The notes: generated by a model from the sequence alone, not told the origin. DNA of 23,134 nt from Gnetum montanum (GCA_015680685.1 MNCI01015650.1:34578-57711); one strand, 5' to 3'. Counted from the stretch's first letter, positions 1 to 8,370 are shown. A program made the numbers and translations.

Positions 1-341
1 TGGTTCAGGATGTGTACGGCAAGTGGGAATGGATACTGGTGTTAGAAGTACTTAGAACTTAGTTAATGAATAGTTAAATTAGATTAGTTACTTAGTTATT
101 TTTCTCCTCCCTCCTTATTAGCACAAGATATAAAACACATAAAAGCCATAAAAATCATATGCCTCAAGATTACTTAACAATACAACCGTGACATACAAGT
201 AAGTTTGGGAAGACAACGATTAATCAACCTGTTATTGTTCCACAAAGGTGCATAGGCACTTAGTCCTTGGAATTTGATCAAATCGTGCATGAAACACTTG
301 TATTTGTATGGTTGAGCGTATGGGTACCTTGCTGCTCATCA
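1..341 (+). repeat. LTR 3' part, copy A (gypsy-type family)
   Basis: This stretch aligns along its whole length with 16254-16587, the LTR end that directly precedes the gypsy primer-binding site, so it is the 3' part of a related LTR cut by the window edge. Shared blocks include TGGTTCAGGATGT at the left, TACAAGTAAG..TGGGAAGA in the middle, and GGTTGAGCGTA..GGTACCT..CTCATCA at the end. The LTR end is placed at CA, 340-341. No primer-binding site follows, so this is either a 3'/solo LTR or an element whose leader has been lost. Confidence 0.75.
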
Positions 342-359
342 ACTAACATTGAGTAGTAA

Positions 360-1240
360 AGGAACATTCTCAAAGAAAGCATCCAACAACTTCGAGAATA
401 GCTAGTTCGTGTCAACTAGGATAGGAGTCACTTGGCTTGAGAGAATCAAATCTTATCAATTGAAGAAGTCCATGTAATTAGACATATATTCACAATTGAA
501 ATCAATGATGGTAGAACAAGGCCAAGAAGCTCGAATGACTGAAAGAGCATTTTCGAGATCAGATGGGCATGTGCAAGTAGATTAATGAGAAAGAAATCCA
601 AATGACCAAAGCCAAGATCGGTTCCATTTCCACATAGAATCTAAACTAGCAGCCAATCTTGGATAGTTGAGCCCATGTCCACCAAGAAGAAATAAAAAAT
701 AAAGACCTATAGATTGAAGATCTCACAAAATACATGGAGTTAGCGAATCTTCGCTACACTAACTCAGCCATGTTAATAGTAGGCAAGCCTAAGAAGAAAT
801 TGGAGTAACAAGTAGTGGTAGTGTATGTTGTATATGAGAAAAAATTTGCTGACAAGAAAGATACTTTGCAGAAACTGCATGTGGAAAATTTTGAATTTGA
901 AGTTGTAAAAGCTAGTTATTAGGGCCAAAAGAATGTAGCAATTAACTTGGCTTGTAGAATGTTTGATTATTAGGAATTAAGGAAAATAACTAGGACATTT
1001 GAAGAAGAATGAAAATAGTTTGTAGCTTGCTATGTAAAGGCTAATCAAATGTTTCTACAACTACCATGCCTGTGGGATGTACCAGCTCCATCACACATCG
1101 CTTAACAAACATGGATGGTACACGATCCCCAGATAGAAGAGGAGAAGCTTCAAGCATTAGTCAACAGATATCACTTTGAAAAACCTAATGATAAGGGGAA
1201 GTAACCAATGGAAGAGCCACCACTGCCAAGCACATAAACT
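360..1240 (+). pseudogene. Decayed unassigned reading frame, possible coiled-coil protein
   Basis: I do not recognise this protein. A protein-like translation runs from about 378 (frame 3), shifts near 454 (frame 1) and again near 569 (frame 2), then stays in frame 2 to about 1237. Recognisable pieces are SIQQLRE near 378, QLKSMMVEQGQEARMTERAF near 489, KYMELANLRYTNSAML near 728, and EEPPLPST just before the end. The charged Gln/Glu/Leu-rich start suggests a coiled coil. About 13 stops interrupt the frame-2 part. Most are TAG rather than TAA, unexpected for AT-rich noncoding DNA but expected if CAG codons decayed. It lies directly after LTR copy A, so it may be a gag-like or accessory ORF of a non-autonomous element. 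It may instead be a captured host fragment. The coding call rests on amino-acid texture only. Confidence 0.4.
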
Positions 1241-1560
1241 ACATCAAGCTACTTTAGTTTTTGTTTTGTTTTATCATACACTTATGTGAAATCTTGTAAA
1301 ACACCACTGTAGCATTCACCGTCATGTGAATAGTCCGTTAGTCATTTTTTGTTGAATCTACCTCCTAATTTTGTAAGGGACTCTATCCTCATTTTTTTAA
1401 CTCAAGAATGAGTCTTAGTCAATCATGCAAGTATGATAAAGTCAAATTTCATTACCATACCACATTGCAGCAACAATGCCATATCAAAGATGTCATTGAT
1501 TCGATGTCATGACACATGATATGTCATTATTGATATAATGTCTTAGGATGTGTGCACCCC
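1241..1560. other. No gene seen; possible U3 start of LTR copy B
   Basis: AT-rich sequence with T-runs after the decayed frame. It contains ATGTCAT-type repeats around 1490-1545 (GATGTCATTGATTCGATGTCA). The left end of LTR copy B probably lies in or near this stretch, but I could not fix it to a TG boundary or a polypurine tract. Confidence 0.3.
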
Positions 1561-1614
1561 TATAAATATGACACTTGGATGCATAATTGATGGGATGTGA
1601 TATTGCATGGGCCA

Positions 1615-1664
1615 CGATATCGCGTACGCAATATTGCGTCATCCCCCTCGATGTGCGATATCGC
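1615..1664. promoter_or_regulatory. Cluster of three CpG-containing palindromes upstream of a TATA box
   Basis: Three perfect palindromes occur within 50 bp: CGATATCG (1615-1622), ACGCAATATTGCGT (1626-1639) and GCGATATCGC (1655-1664). The outer two share the core CGATATCG, with centres 41 bp apart. They lie just before TATAAATA at 1681. CpG is rare in the surrounding AT-rich DNA. The location suggests LTR enhancer or factor-binding sites, but no factor can be named from the sequence. Confidence 0.4.
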
Positions 1665-1680
1665 GGTGCGTCGCCAAGTC

Positions 1681-1688
1681 TATAAATA
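1681..1688 (+). promoter_or_regulatory. TATA box of LTR copy B
   Basis: TATAAATA is a consensus plant TATA box. It lies about 17 bp after the palindrome cluster and about 170 bp before an AATAAA signal, a plausible U3/R arrangement. An identical TATAAATA occurs at 1561-1568 and is a weaker candidate because it lies farther from the R-like region. Confidence 0.5.
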
Positions 1689-1858
1689 AGAGGAAGCTAT
1701 CCCTTGTTTTAGAGTCTAGATCTAGACCCTTAGCGAAACTTTGGAAGTTTTACCTCTCCAAAGATAGAATAATTTCCATGTGCCCGCAATAGGAGTTCCA
1801 AAGTGAACGGATCTTTATTCGAGCAAATATTGTACCTGAACACAAGTTTGTTTATGGA

Positions 1859-1864
1859 AATAAA
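1859..1864 (+). promoter_or_regulatory. Candidate polyadenylation signal of LTR copy B
   Basis: AATAAA lies in a block shared with copy C (TCTTTATTC at 1812-1820 and 2528-2536, followed by a second AATAAA at 2571-2576). Conservation in both copies supports a role in 3'-end formation. Confidence 0.35.
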
Positions 1865-2409
1865 GACAAACTGTTGGATAAACCTTGCAGTGCATGGACT
1901 AGGCTAAATAAGACTTTATTTATTGTTATTTATTGTTTATCATTTAAATGCTTTATTAGTTAATTAAATCTCTCTCAACCCTTCTCCCATAGTTAAGCGC
2001 ATTCAGTACGACCACTTCGAGCACGTGTGTTACGCTTGGTGATCCCAGTGACGAATAGCATTTGGTAACCAAGGTTGCATTGGTTTAGGGTGTGAACGGT
2101 AAGTGGGAACGGATGCTAATGCTATGTTAATTAAGGGTTAGTTAGTTAGTTAAAATTTGTTAATTACTCTCTTCACCCTTCACCACATTAGCATAGGAGA
2201 TAAAACATAAAAACTATAAAAATCACATACCTCAGACTTACTTAACCATACAACCGTGACAAATACAAGTAAGTCTGGGAAGACAACGAATGATTAACCT
2301 TAAATGTTCCATAAGGCGTGTAGGCACTTAGTCTGCGGAGTTCGACCGGATTGCGCATGTAATGCTCGTATTTGTATGGTTGAGTGTAGGGGTACCTCGC
2401 CACTCATCA

Positions 2410-3158
2410 ATAATCCAACAATTTTTCATTCCACTAGTAACAAAACTCTTGCATTTTGATTTCTTAGACTCAGACTTAGAGATAGAGAGTGAATGCCTAC
2501 AGTGTGACGTGTAACAGTTGAATGGTGTCTTTATTCAAACAAGTGGTACTTGGGTACAAGTTATGATAGCAATAAAGATTGAGATTATTTTCCATCATTG
2601 TAGCATTCCCTTAGTTTCTTTTGTTTACTTAGCATAATTTTCACTATTTTACTAGCTTACTATTTTACTTTCTCAAGCAGTTTAATTTTACTTGAATATT
2701 ATTAAAGCAAAATGAGTACGACTGATTTCAAGCACTTCATTAACCATTTGGTAATCCTAGTAATAACTTCGCTTGTTTTGCTTAATGGTAAACTCATTTG
2801 GTAACCTAGTAGCAATTACATAAGCCCAAGGTGTGTACTGTGAATTAGGAAAGAATGCTCATTGCTATAGGCTAGAATAGATTTACTCACTCGTTATTAC
2901 TTAAACTTAGTTTTCGCTTTTATCTTTGTTATGTCTACACTTAGGAGTGAAATGAGCCAATCAACATCAACTATCATATGCCTCACTAGAAGCTAAACCA
3001 TACACTTAGACTCCACTAGCTTGAAGTGAGAAGACAATGATCACGAGCTTTACTCAATTACTAACATATCAACATTGTCCTTTTATAGATTATGATCAGG
3101 TCATGTGTGAACACTTGTGACTTGTATGGTTGAGTGTTGGATGCTCCACCACTCATCA
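2410..3158 (+). repeat. LTR copy C, strongly diverged, probably lacking U3
   Basis: This copy follows copy B in the same orientation. It can be matched from about 2440 (CTTAGACTCAGACTTAG against the block after copy B's TATA) through TCTTTATTC and AATAAA (2571) to the ending CTTGTATGGTTGAGTG..CACTCATCA at 3158. No TATA-bearing U3 is seen between 2409 and 2440, so B and C look like two R-U5 units placed head to tail. Divergence from B is clearly higher than between A and the gypsy LTR at 16254. Confidence 0.5.
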
Positions 3159-4022
3159 CTTACCAAGCAGGTACATTAAACGGATTCTTCTCTCAGCCAA
3201 CATCCCTTGGTACTTCTTGATGAGGTGGTTTGTGCTCTATTGTAACATAGTCATGGTCTGTACATTTGTTCATTGTATCCCCCACATTGATCATGCAATG
3301 TGTTTTGTTCTAGTCTTGTCTTTTGAGCTTTAAAGCTATGTAGCTAGCTTTACTTAGTGGTGGAGGTATGATAAGTCGTTCAGTAGCATTTTGGAAGTTA
3401 ATTATAAGCTCTAGATTTGGAATATGTCTCATGCATCTAGTATTTATGATTTTTATGCATATGGTTGAGGTTTCTATCTCCCAAGAGTTTATGTGTAAAA
3501 TTGGGCCATACAGCAAAACCGCCTCAAAACACATATTAAGAGACAAAAGTCAAGGATGTCTCTTTTATGGGTACGTAAACCTAGGAATAGTGAAGGCAAT
3601 GTAGTGCTTTGGATCATTAAAAAGAATAGATAGTAGTTGATTTATTTAAAGTCTTTTCTGGACATGAATATAAAATTAAAAAAAAATTTAAAATAGATTT
3701 TGAACTACGAGATAAATCATTATTGATTGAAAAATGCAATTTGGAAGATGACAGCAATCTAGACTAGATAGGAAAATTATTTAATTAGAGACCTTGAACC
3801 AATTAAACATTGAACAAAGAAAATAACTGATAACTTGAAAAAAAGTAATATCGAAATAGAAATAACTTCAGTTCTGAAACTAAAGTGAAAACTGTATGAT
3901 TAAATACTTGTATTAAATTACATTTGTATCAAAATTCAGTGACCATACATAACCAAGTTGATGCACTGAAGTTCACAACCTTGAAAGGAACAAGAAGAAC
4001 TAAAGCAAGGAAAACAAAGCAC
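3159..4022. other. No assignable gene
   Basis: AT-rich DNA. Overlapping open frames of 78 codons exist on both strands (3368-3604 plus, 3310-3546 minus), but neither translation shows a recognisable motif. I see no repeat or RNA structure that I can support. Confidence 0.4.
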
Positions 4023-4475
4023 TTAGCTTACTATGGAGCCTTGAATTTGTGCCACCAAATCTGCAACTTGTTGGAGTAGTTTCCCAACCTGCACTTTTAG
4101 TAAGTAAACTTCCTCCAACAAATCCTTACGTTGGGATCATTGGATCGCCTCGCCTGGGAAAAATTTCTTAAATTTCTTATTCAAGTACAACCTGTATTTT
4201 GGCTTCTCTTCCTCAACTTGAAGGGACCTAAAATAGTTAAGAAAATCAGAAAGGAAAGAAACAACCGAAGGTGAGAATTTTGGTTCATCCAAAGGTGGGA
4301 TTTTGGGTTCACATCATTTTGATAACCTGCTCTTGCCTGTATACTTTTACCTTTTAGAAAAAGGAAACTCAAAATTTATATTGATACCTCCATTGTCTTT
4401 TCCCTCTGCCTTATAGAGTCTTTGTCAAACTGTTCACATTAAAAGGTCTTTTTGCATCCTCCATCCCCTCCACTT
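4023..4475 (-). pseudogene. Possible two-exon gene remnant with C-terminal coiled coil
   Basis: I do not recognise the family. On the minus strand a frame enters after a long pyrimidine tract and TATAG at 4476-4480, runs 4475-4388, and ends CAATGGAG before a GTATCA donor. A 160-bp intron (4387-4228) ends CTATTTTAG. The second exon (4227-4023) continues in matching phase (AG|G) and ends at a TAA (4025-4023). The second exon encodes about 67 residues: a Lys-rich start (EEEKPKYRLYLNKKFKKFF) and a heptad-like tail (DLLEEVYLLKVQVGKLLQQV). There is one internal stop per exon (TAA in the first, TGA in the second). The matching splice phase and low stop density in AT-rich DNA favour a real but dead gene end. 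Upstream exons were not found. Chance remains possible. Confidence 0.35.
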
Positions 4476-4490
4476 CTATACTTACAACCG

Positions 4491-4536
4491 AAAAAAAAAA
4501 GAGAAAAAAGAAAAGAAAAAAGAAAAAGAAAAGACA
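4491..4536. repeat. Polypurine (A)nG simple-sequence tract
   Basis: Nearly pure A/G run (A10 followed by GAAAAAAG-type units). On the minus strand it forms a long polypyrimidine tract directly before the proposed acceptor at 4476. Confidence 0.8.
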
Positions 4537-4770
4537 CAATTGAAAGTATCATTATTCATTTAAAGGGAAGGATGGAAAATCAACAGTTTCATAAACAATT
4601 ATTATGTAATTGACAACCTGCTGAATGAGCCATCCATATGATCCTAGACAAATAAAATATCTAACCTTTTATTTATTTATTCCTACATTTTCCACCCGAA
4701 CAATAAAGAGATTGAGTAGTAAAATTTTTTTTAAAAAAGACAAAAACCCCCAAGGAGCTCCAGTAAAACC

Positions 4771-4923
4771 ATGGCAAGCGGAAGACAAACTGCCGATCAA
4801 AATAACGATTGTTTCAATGCTCAGGCGAGAAAGATTAAGCACCACCGAAAACGAAAACCTTTCAAAAGCTATTCTAAGAGTAATAGGAGCCTAGATGATC
4901 AGGCAGGAGATGATGTCCGATAG
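4771..4923 (+). CDS. Small 50-residue basic ORF with strong start context (doubtful)
   Basis: The frame starts at ATG 4771 in the context AAAACCATGGC, close to the plant start consensus, and ends at TAG 4921. The product begins MASGRQTADQNNDC and has a basic stretch, RKIKHHRKRKPFKSYSKSNR, that resembles a nuclear-localisation signal. I do not recognise it. It could be the first exon of a lost gene, since the frame stays readable beyond the stop with only a few further stops. It could equally be chance. It lies between two minus-strand gene fragments and has no supporting neighbour. Confidence 0.2.
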   Translation: MASGRQTADQNNDCFNAQARKIKHHRKRKPFKSYSKSNRSLDDQAGDDVR

Positions 4924-4995
4924 CAGAGGTGGGCAAGAAGGCAGGCGCAATCGATGGGATGAGATCTATGGAGGAAGAATAGAAAAAGAAAAAGA

Positions 4996-5502
4996 TTAAA
5001 ACAATGATAAGGTGGTCCTTATGAAACCGTCCTCATGCTTCTGTCTGGTTATACTGCTACCTCCAGGCTTTTGAAACCTGCACAGGCGTGTGCCAAGAAA
5101 AAGGTTGATAATAGCCAAGGTAATAAACGTTGTTGAAATTCCATAAACCTGTCTCATCTCATCATTCTCTGAGACCCATACAGCAGCCGTGGAAAGAACA
5201 GAGGCTACCCCAGTTAAGAGGTGAAGCCAAATGAAGAACCCCTTTCATTTTTTTTCTTCAGGGGTTGAATAATCAAACTGGTCATCTCTGAATGCTGGCA
5301 CGCATGCATCAAGACTCCCAGTTCCAAATGCTATCACGAATGCACGATGTTGCTGGTTGTAGAGCAGAAAATGACACAGACAACATCTGCACACGTATCC
5401 CGTCCAAACGGACACGCATCTATGCATGCCGCTTGTCTCTCCAGGTATAAGGCAAATTAGCTTCAGTTCAGGACTATGTTGCCAGAAACGCAACGGATTC
5501 AT
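4996..5502 (-). pseudogene. NPF (NRT1/PTR, POT family) transporter fragment
   Basis: NPF proteins are plasma- or vacuolar-membrane proton-coupled carriers of nitrate, peptides and hormones, normally near 550-600 residues with 12 membrane segments. On the minus strand the frame 5349-5042 carries the family hallmark FGTGSLDACVPAF.DDQFD followed by PEEKK. Two hydrophobic segments follow (FIWLHLLTGVASVLSTAAVWV, then ISTTFITLAIINLFLGTRL) and then FQKPGGSSITR, the conserved stretch after membrane segment 6. A TGA at 5247-5245 interrupts the frame between EEKK and KGFF, consistent with a lost Arg codon. After SSITR the frame runs on without homology to TAA at 4998-4996. Residues before about 5349 (ATG at 5502) do not match well. 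Only the central third of the family is present, so this is a broken, truncated copy. Confidence 0.75.
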
Positions 5503-5595
5503 AACGTTTTGCGTTTTTCGTTGCGAAAACGGGATCCCGTTTCAAAACGCCGTTTCTCATGAACCGTCACTTGGTAGGCGAAACGTTTTGGGGCA
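5495..5595. repeat. CpG-rich inverted-repeat segment around a 16-bp palindrome
   Basis: AAACGGGATCCCGTTT (5527-5542) is a perfect palindrome. It is flanked by AACGTTTTGCG (from about 5502) and GCGAAACGTTTTG (about 5578-5590), which are partly inverted copies of each other. The CpG density contrasts with the neighbourhood. This could be the end or fossil of a small DNA transposon, or a hairpin-forming insertion. I found no clear target duplication. Confidence 0.4.
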
Positions 5596-6203
5596 GATTC
5601 ATTTCCTTTGATTTTATTTTTAACAACTGCATTGGTTAAGAACTAAATGCAGGATGTGTCACGAACTAAATGCAGGTCTGTTATGAGTTAACTACACATC
5701 TGCAATGACAAAGATAGAATGAAAAAAATTTAGGGTTTATCCTATGGTGAAGACGTTAATAATTAACACATTTAGGTAAAGCATTTGGTGCCTGTGCTGT
5801 GAACGCTGCTAATCTTGCTGCCGCTTTTGCGCTGTTGTTGCCGCTTTTGCATCGCTGTGCTGTGAACGCTGCTAATCCTGCTGCCGGTTTTGCATCGTTG
5901 TCCTCCTCCCTCTTCAAAATGGGCTAACCGTGGATTCAGACACCATTTTTGTACATTATCTCTTCATTGGTCTTTCTTCATTGAGATTCTTTTCTTCTGC
6001 AATTCATATTATGTAAAATAGGGTCTCATTTTTAAAGTTCATCTCTTCAAAGTTAATATACTAAGCTTGTCTTTGGTTTTTCCCTATTCCCATTTCAATG
6101 GGGTTAGCAAATCCTTCTATTCATAGATTTAATTTCGGATCTTGCCTTATGCTTATTTATCTATATGAAAGAGCAGCACAAGTTTTGCACTATTTTCAGC
6201 TCA
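5596..6203. other. No gene; contains a short GC-rich tandem repeat (5792-5900)
   Basis: A short tandem AACTAAATGCAGG occurs near 5641 and 5664. From 5792 a 63-bp unit beginning CTGTGCTGTGAACGCTGC is repeated at 5855, the second copy lacking about 20 bp. Inside the first unit GTTGCCGCTTTTGC-like blocks are themselves doubled. The repeat is much richer in GC than its surroundings. Nothing else is assignable. Confidence 0.55.
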
Positions 6204-6355
6204 TCTTTGAGAATTTTATTTAATTATTAACATGCAGTGGTCAATCTATGTTTATTATTGGTCTCTTTGAGTGGGGATTTTATTTGATTATTAACATGCA
6301 GTAGTAAATCTGCGTTTATTATTGGTCTGAGACTAATGGTATTTAGAATGAAAGA
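6204..6355 (+). repeat. Tandem 60-bp repeat, copies 1 and 2
   Basis: Two adjacent units start TCTTTGAG at 6204 and 6264 and contain TTTTATTT.ATTATTAACATGCAGT and GTTTATTATTGGTCT. A third copy lies at 7841-7934. The second copy extends through GAGACTAATGGTATTTAGAATGAAAG, which is also present in the third, so the mobile or duplicated unit is longer than 60 bp. Confidence 0.65.
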
Positions 6356-6660
6356 TTTAGAATGTTGTTCACTACCTTTTCTGCCAAAGATATTGGTATT
6401 TGAACAATAAAAAACAAAATAAAGCAAAAACAAGCAGTGCTGCAAGCCCAAGAGGGAAACCAAACATCAACAATAATAACTATGAAAATCAAAATGAACG
6501 TTTATTTCTCAGCAAACTCTGTATGTCGTCATTTAATATTCTACATATAAATCCTAACAAAAATATGAAACTAAAATTGAAGTTTCTTGATTATCTTTAT
6601 ACCTTTATACGTAGATGGTGGGTTCTATTTATCAGAATCCACTTTAGGCCCATTCTTTTA

Positions 6661-6790
6661 CATAATTTTTTTGTATCTCTGTGTAAAGTTTCACTCTAAA
6701 TTGTTAGAGAAGGCCCATTGTGTAAAGACTGTATTCTATTGCACATTTTTTTGTATCTTTGTGCTAAGTAACACTGTAAACTGTTAGAGA
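6661..6790 (+). repeat. Two 50-bp copies spaced 80 bp apart
   Basis: Segments 6661-6710 and 6741-6790 both read TTTTTTTGTATCT.TGTG, then AAGT..CACT.TAAA.TGTTAGAGA. They look like a local duplication with later divergence. Confidence 0.6.
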
Positions 6791-6792
6791 AT

Positions 6793-6930
6793 GAACATAT
6801 GAATGTCTTATCAAAGTCACAAAACTTTCCAACAAGCTATGCTTATAAAAAAGAGATGCCAGAACTTATGAATGTCCTAAGATAGTCACAAAACTTTCTA
6901 ACAAGCTACGTTCATAAATAAGAGATGCAA
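6793..6930 (+). repeat. 69-bp tandem duplication
   Basis: Unit 1 (6793-6861) and unit 2 (6862-6930) both start GAAC.TATGAATGTC and share AGTCACAAAACTTTC.AACAAGCTA and AAGAGATGC. They abut exactly, with about one difference in eight positions by eye. Confidence 0.75.
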
Positions 6931-7840
6931 GAAATTCTGGAGACTAAATTTGCAATGACACAAAGCAAATACTGGTATACCATACCTGCAAGCAATGGGG
7001 TTCCAGTCACAAGCAGCCACTATCTTCAAAGATATTGGTATTTGAACAAGTTTCTGCCACTATTAGTATTTGTCTATTTGAACAAGTTTCTGTCACTACC
7101 TTTTTGTCACTATGGCTCCATACCCACTTTTGTGGTTCAAAACATAAAATGAGAACAACAAAAAATTAATGGCTTCTTTGGAAAATCATAAGATAATTAT
7201 CATGCATATTGTTCTTGCCTTTGATTGAGGACACTTTTTTGTTGCACTACGTGGGTTTACCTATTTCAGGATCAAAATCATTTCATTTACTATATTGCCA
7301 ATAACTTGCAAATCATTTCAATTATAGTATCAACTGCAATGGTTAACGGTTAGTGTTAAGAGAAAAGAAATAGTGTTATGGTTAACGGTTAGTTGTAGTA
7401 GAATTTATTTTAAACTATAAAAATTTTAAGTAAAAAAGTAATTAAAAAATAAAGAAATTGTTATTTAAAGTATAACTGTTAGTTTTAGGATAAATAAAGT
7501 ACTTTTAAAAAAAATAAAATTAAAAAATAAACAATAAAACAAATAACAAATTATTTAAGGATAAGGTAAAAAAGAGAAAGACCAACAAGAAACAATAGCA
7601 TAGTGATAGTTTAGCATTATTTTTACAACATTATTCAACTCTTTCCTATGATCCCTAGTTAGCACTTTCCCCTATTACAATTGCCAACTTTTTATTATTG
7701 AGAATATTTTCTTCAATTGAAAATAAGAGAACATAGGAAGACCTAGAAAAGTTAAAAATTGGAACTAAACAAGAACATTAGGCAGCAATTAGCACACTCA
7801 CCAAATCATCCATGGATTTCTGGTACGAACTTCTTTGCCA
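6931..7840. other. No gene; AT-rich with small repeats
   Basis: CAAAGATATTGGTATTTGAA at 7027 repeats a 23-bp exact match at 6385. TTTGAACAAGTTTCTG occurs twice, near 7040 and 7077. ATGGTTAACGGTTAGT occurs at 7339 and 7378. The remainder (7400-7840) is A/T-rich without a recognisable product or RNA gene. Confidence 0.5.
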
Positions 7841-7934
7841 TCTTTGAGGATTTTATTTGATTGTTAATATGTAGTGGTGAATCTGTGTTTATTAATTGGT
7901 TTAAGACTCTTTGTGGTATTTAAAATTAAAGATT
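7841..7934 (+). repeat. Third copy of the 6204 repeat family
   Basis: Begins CATCTTTGAGGATTTTATTTG and continues TGTTAATATGTAGTGGTGAA, GTGTTTATTAATTGGTTTAAGA and GGTATTTAAAATTAAAGA, matching 6204-6355 in the same order. It is about 1.6 kb from the tandem pair and just upstream of the transposase-like exons, so it could be a non-coding part of the same element. Confidence 0.55.
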
Positions 7935-8108
7935 TTTTTGAATTGGACTTGGAATAATCTTTATTTTTTATTTTTATTTTTTGGATGGAATTTTGTTATA
8001 CATTGTCTATCAAAGAACATGATTGCAGCGGTCATTTTTAAAATACATTTTTGTTTTATGGTTTGTTTTAATCTTCTTTGTAAATAATATTTTGAATTTT
8101 TATAACAG

Positions 8109-8208
8109 GCATATAGGATCAATGTCATCTGAAGAAGATTTGCTTTCTGAAGAGCAAGAAGGGCATGGAGAAAACTTAGAATATCAATTATTAAAAAAGG
8201 ATTTTTAG
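8109..8208 (+). pseudogene. Possible acidic exon upstream of the hAT tail
   Basis: A TTTTTATAACAG acceptor-like sequence (ending 8108) precedes a frame reading HIGSMSSEEDLLSEEQEGHG and ending KKDF at TAG 8206-8208. The Ser/Glu-rich acidic composition is protein-like, but I recognise no domain. The acceptor phase (one base before the first full codon) is the same as at 8371, so it could be another exon of the same decayed gene. Confidence 0.25.
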
Positions 8209-8370
8209 AGAAAGCTATGGCCATCCTTCTATTTTATTTTTAATAAAGGGTTTTTCACTCTTATTGATTATGGAAGAAGATAATCAAAATCCTCATGCTT
8301 AAGTAACAAAGATTTTTTAGCAGAATCTTTTTATTAAGTTTTGAATTTAACTCTTTTCTGTGTATTATAG

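Larger units (their letters stand above)
1561..2409 (+). repeat. LTR copy B (promoter, polyA region and 3' part)
   Basis: The part from about 1985 to 2409 aligns with the ends of copies A and of 16169-16587: ACCACTTCGAGCAC, then TAGCATTTGGTAACC, TTGCATTGGTTTAGGGTGTG, CTTAACCATACAACCGTGACA, and the terminal GGTACCTCGCCACTCATCA. Upstream lie two TATAAATA boxes (1561 and 1681) and an AATAAA at 1859, the order expected of U3-R-U5. The 5' boundary is uncertain. No primer-binding site follows 2409, which fits a 3' or solo LTR. Confidence 0.6.

Noticed and set aside
1607-1792. 61-codon frame over the palindromes and TATA box
   Set aside because: It overlaps the LTR promoter region and has no homology or coding texture.
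3310-3604. Overlapping 78-codon frames on opposite strands
   Set aside because: No motif in either; open length is ordinary for this base composition and both cannot be coding.
4181-4372. 63-codon minus-strand frame
   Set aside because: It lies mostly in the proposed intron of the 4023-4475 remnant, in a different frame from the exons. Part of it is a local 25-bp duplication (GAATTTTGGTTCATC / GATTTTGGGTTCACATC).
6227-6787. Overlapping open frames on both strands (78, 99 and 66 codons)
   Set aside because: They run across tandem repeats and T-rich DNA and share no recognisable protein motif.
7961-8224. 87-codon minus-strand frame
   Set aside because: Antisense to the acidic exon candidate; Lys/Ile/Phe-rich translation typical of A/T-rich DNA.
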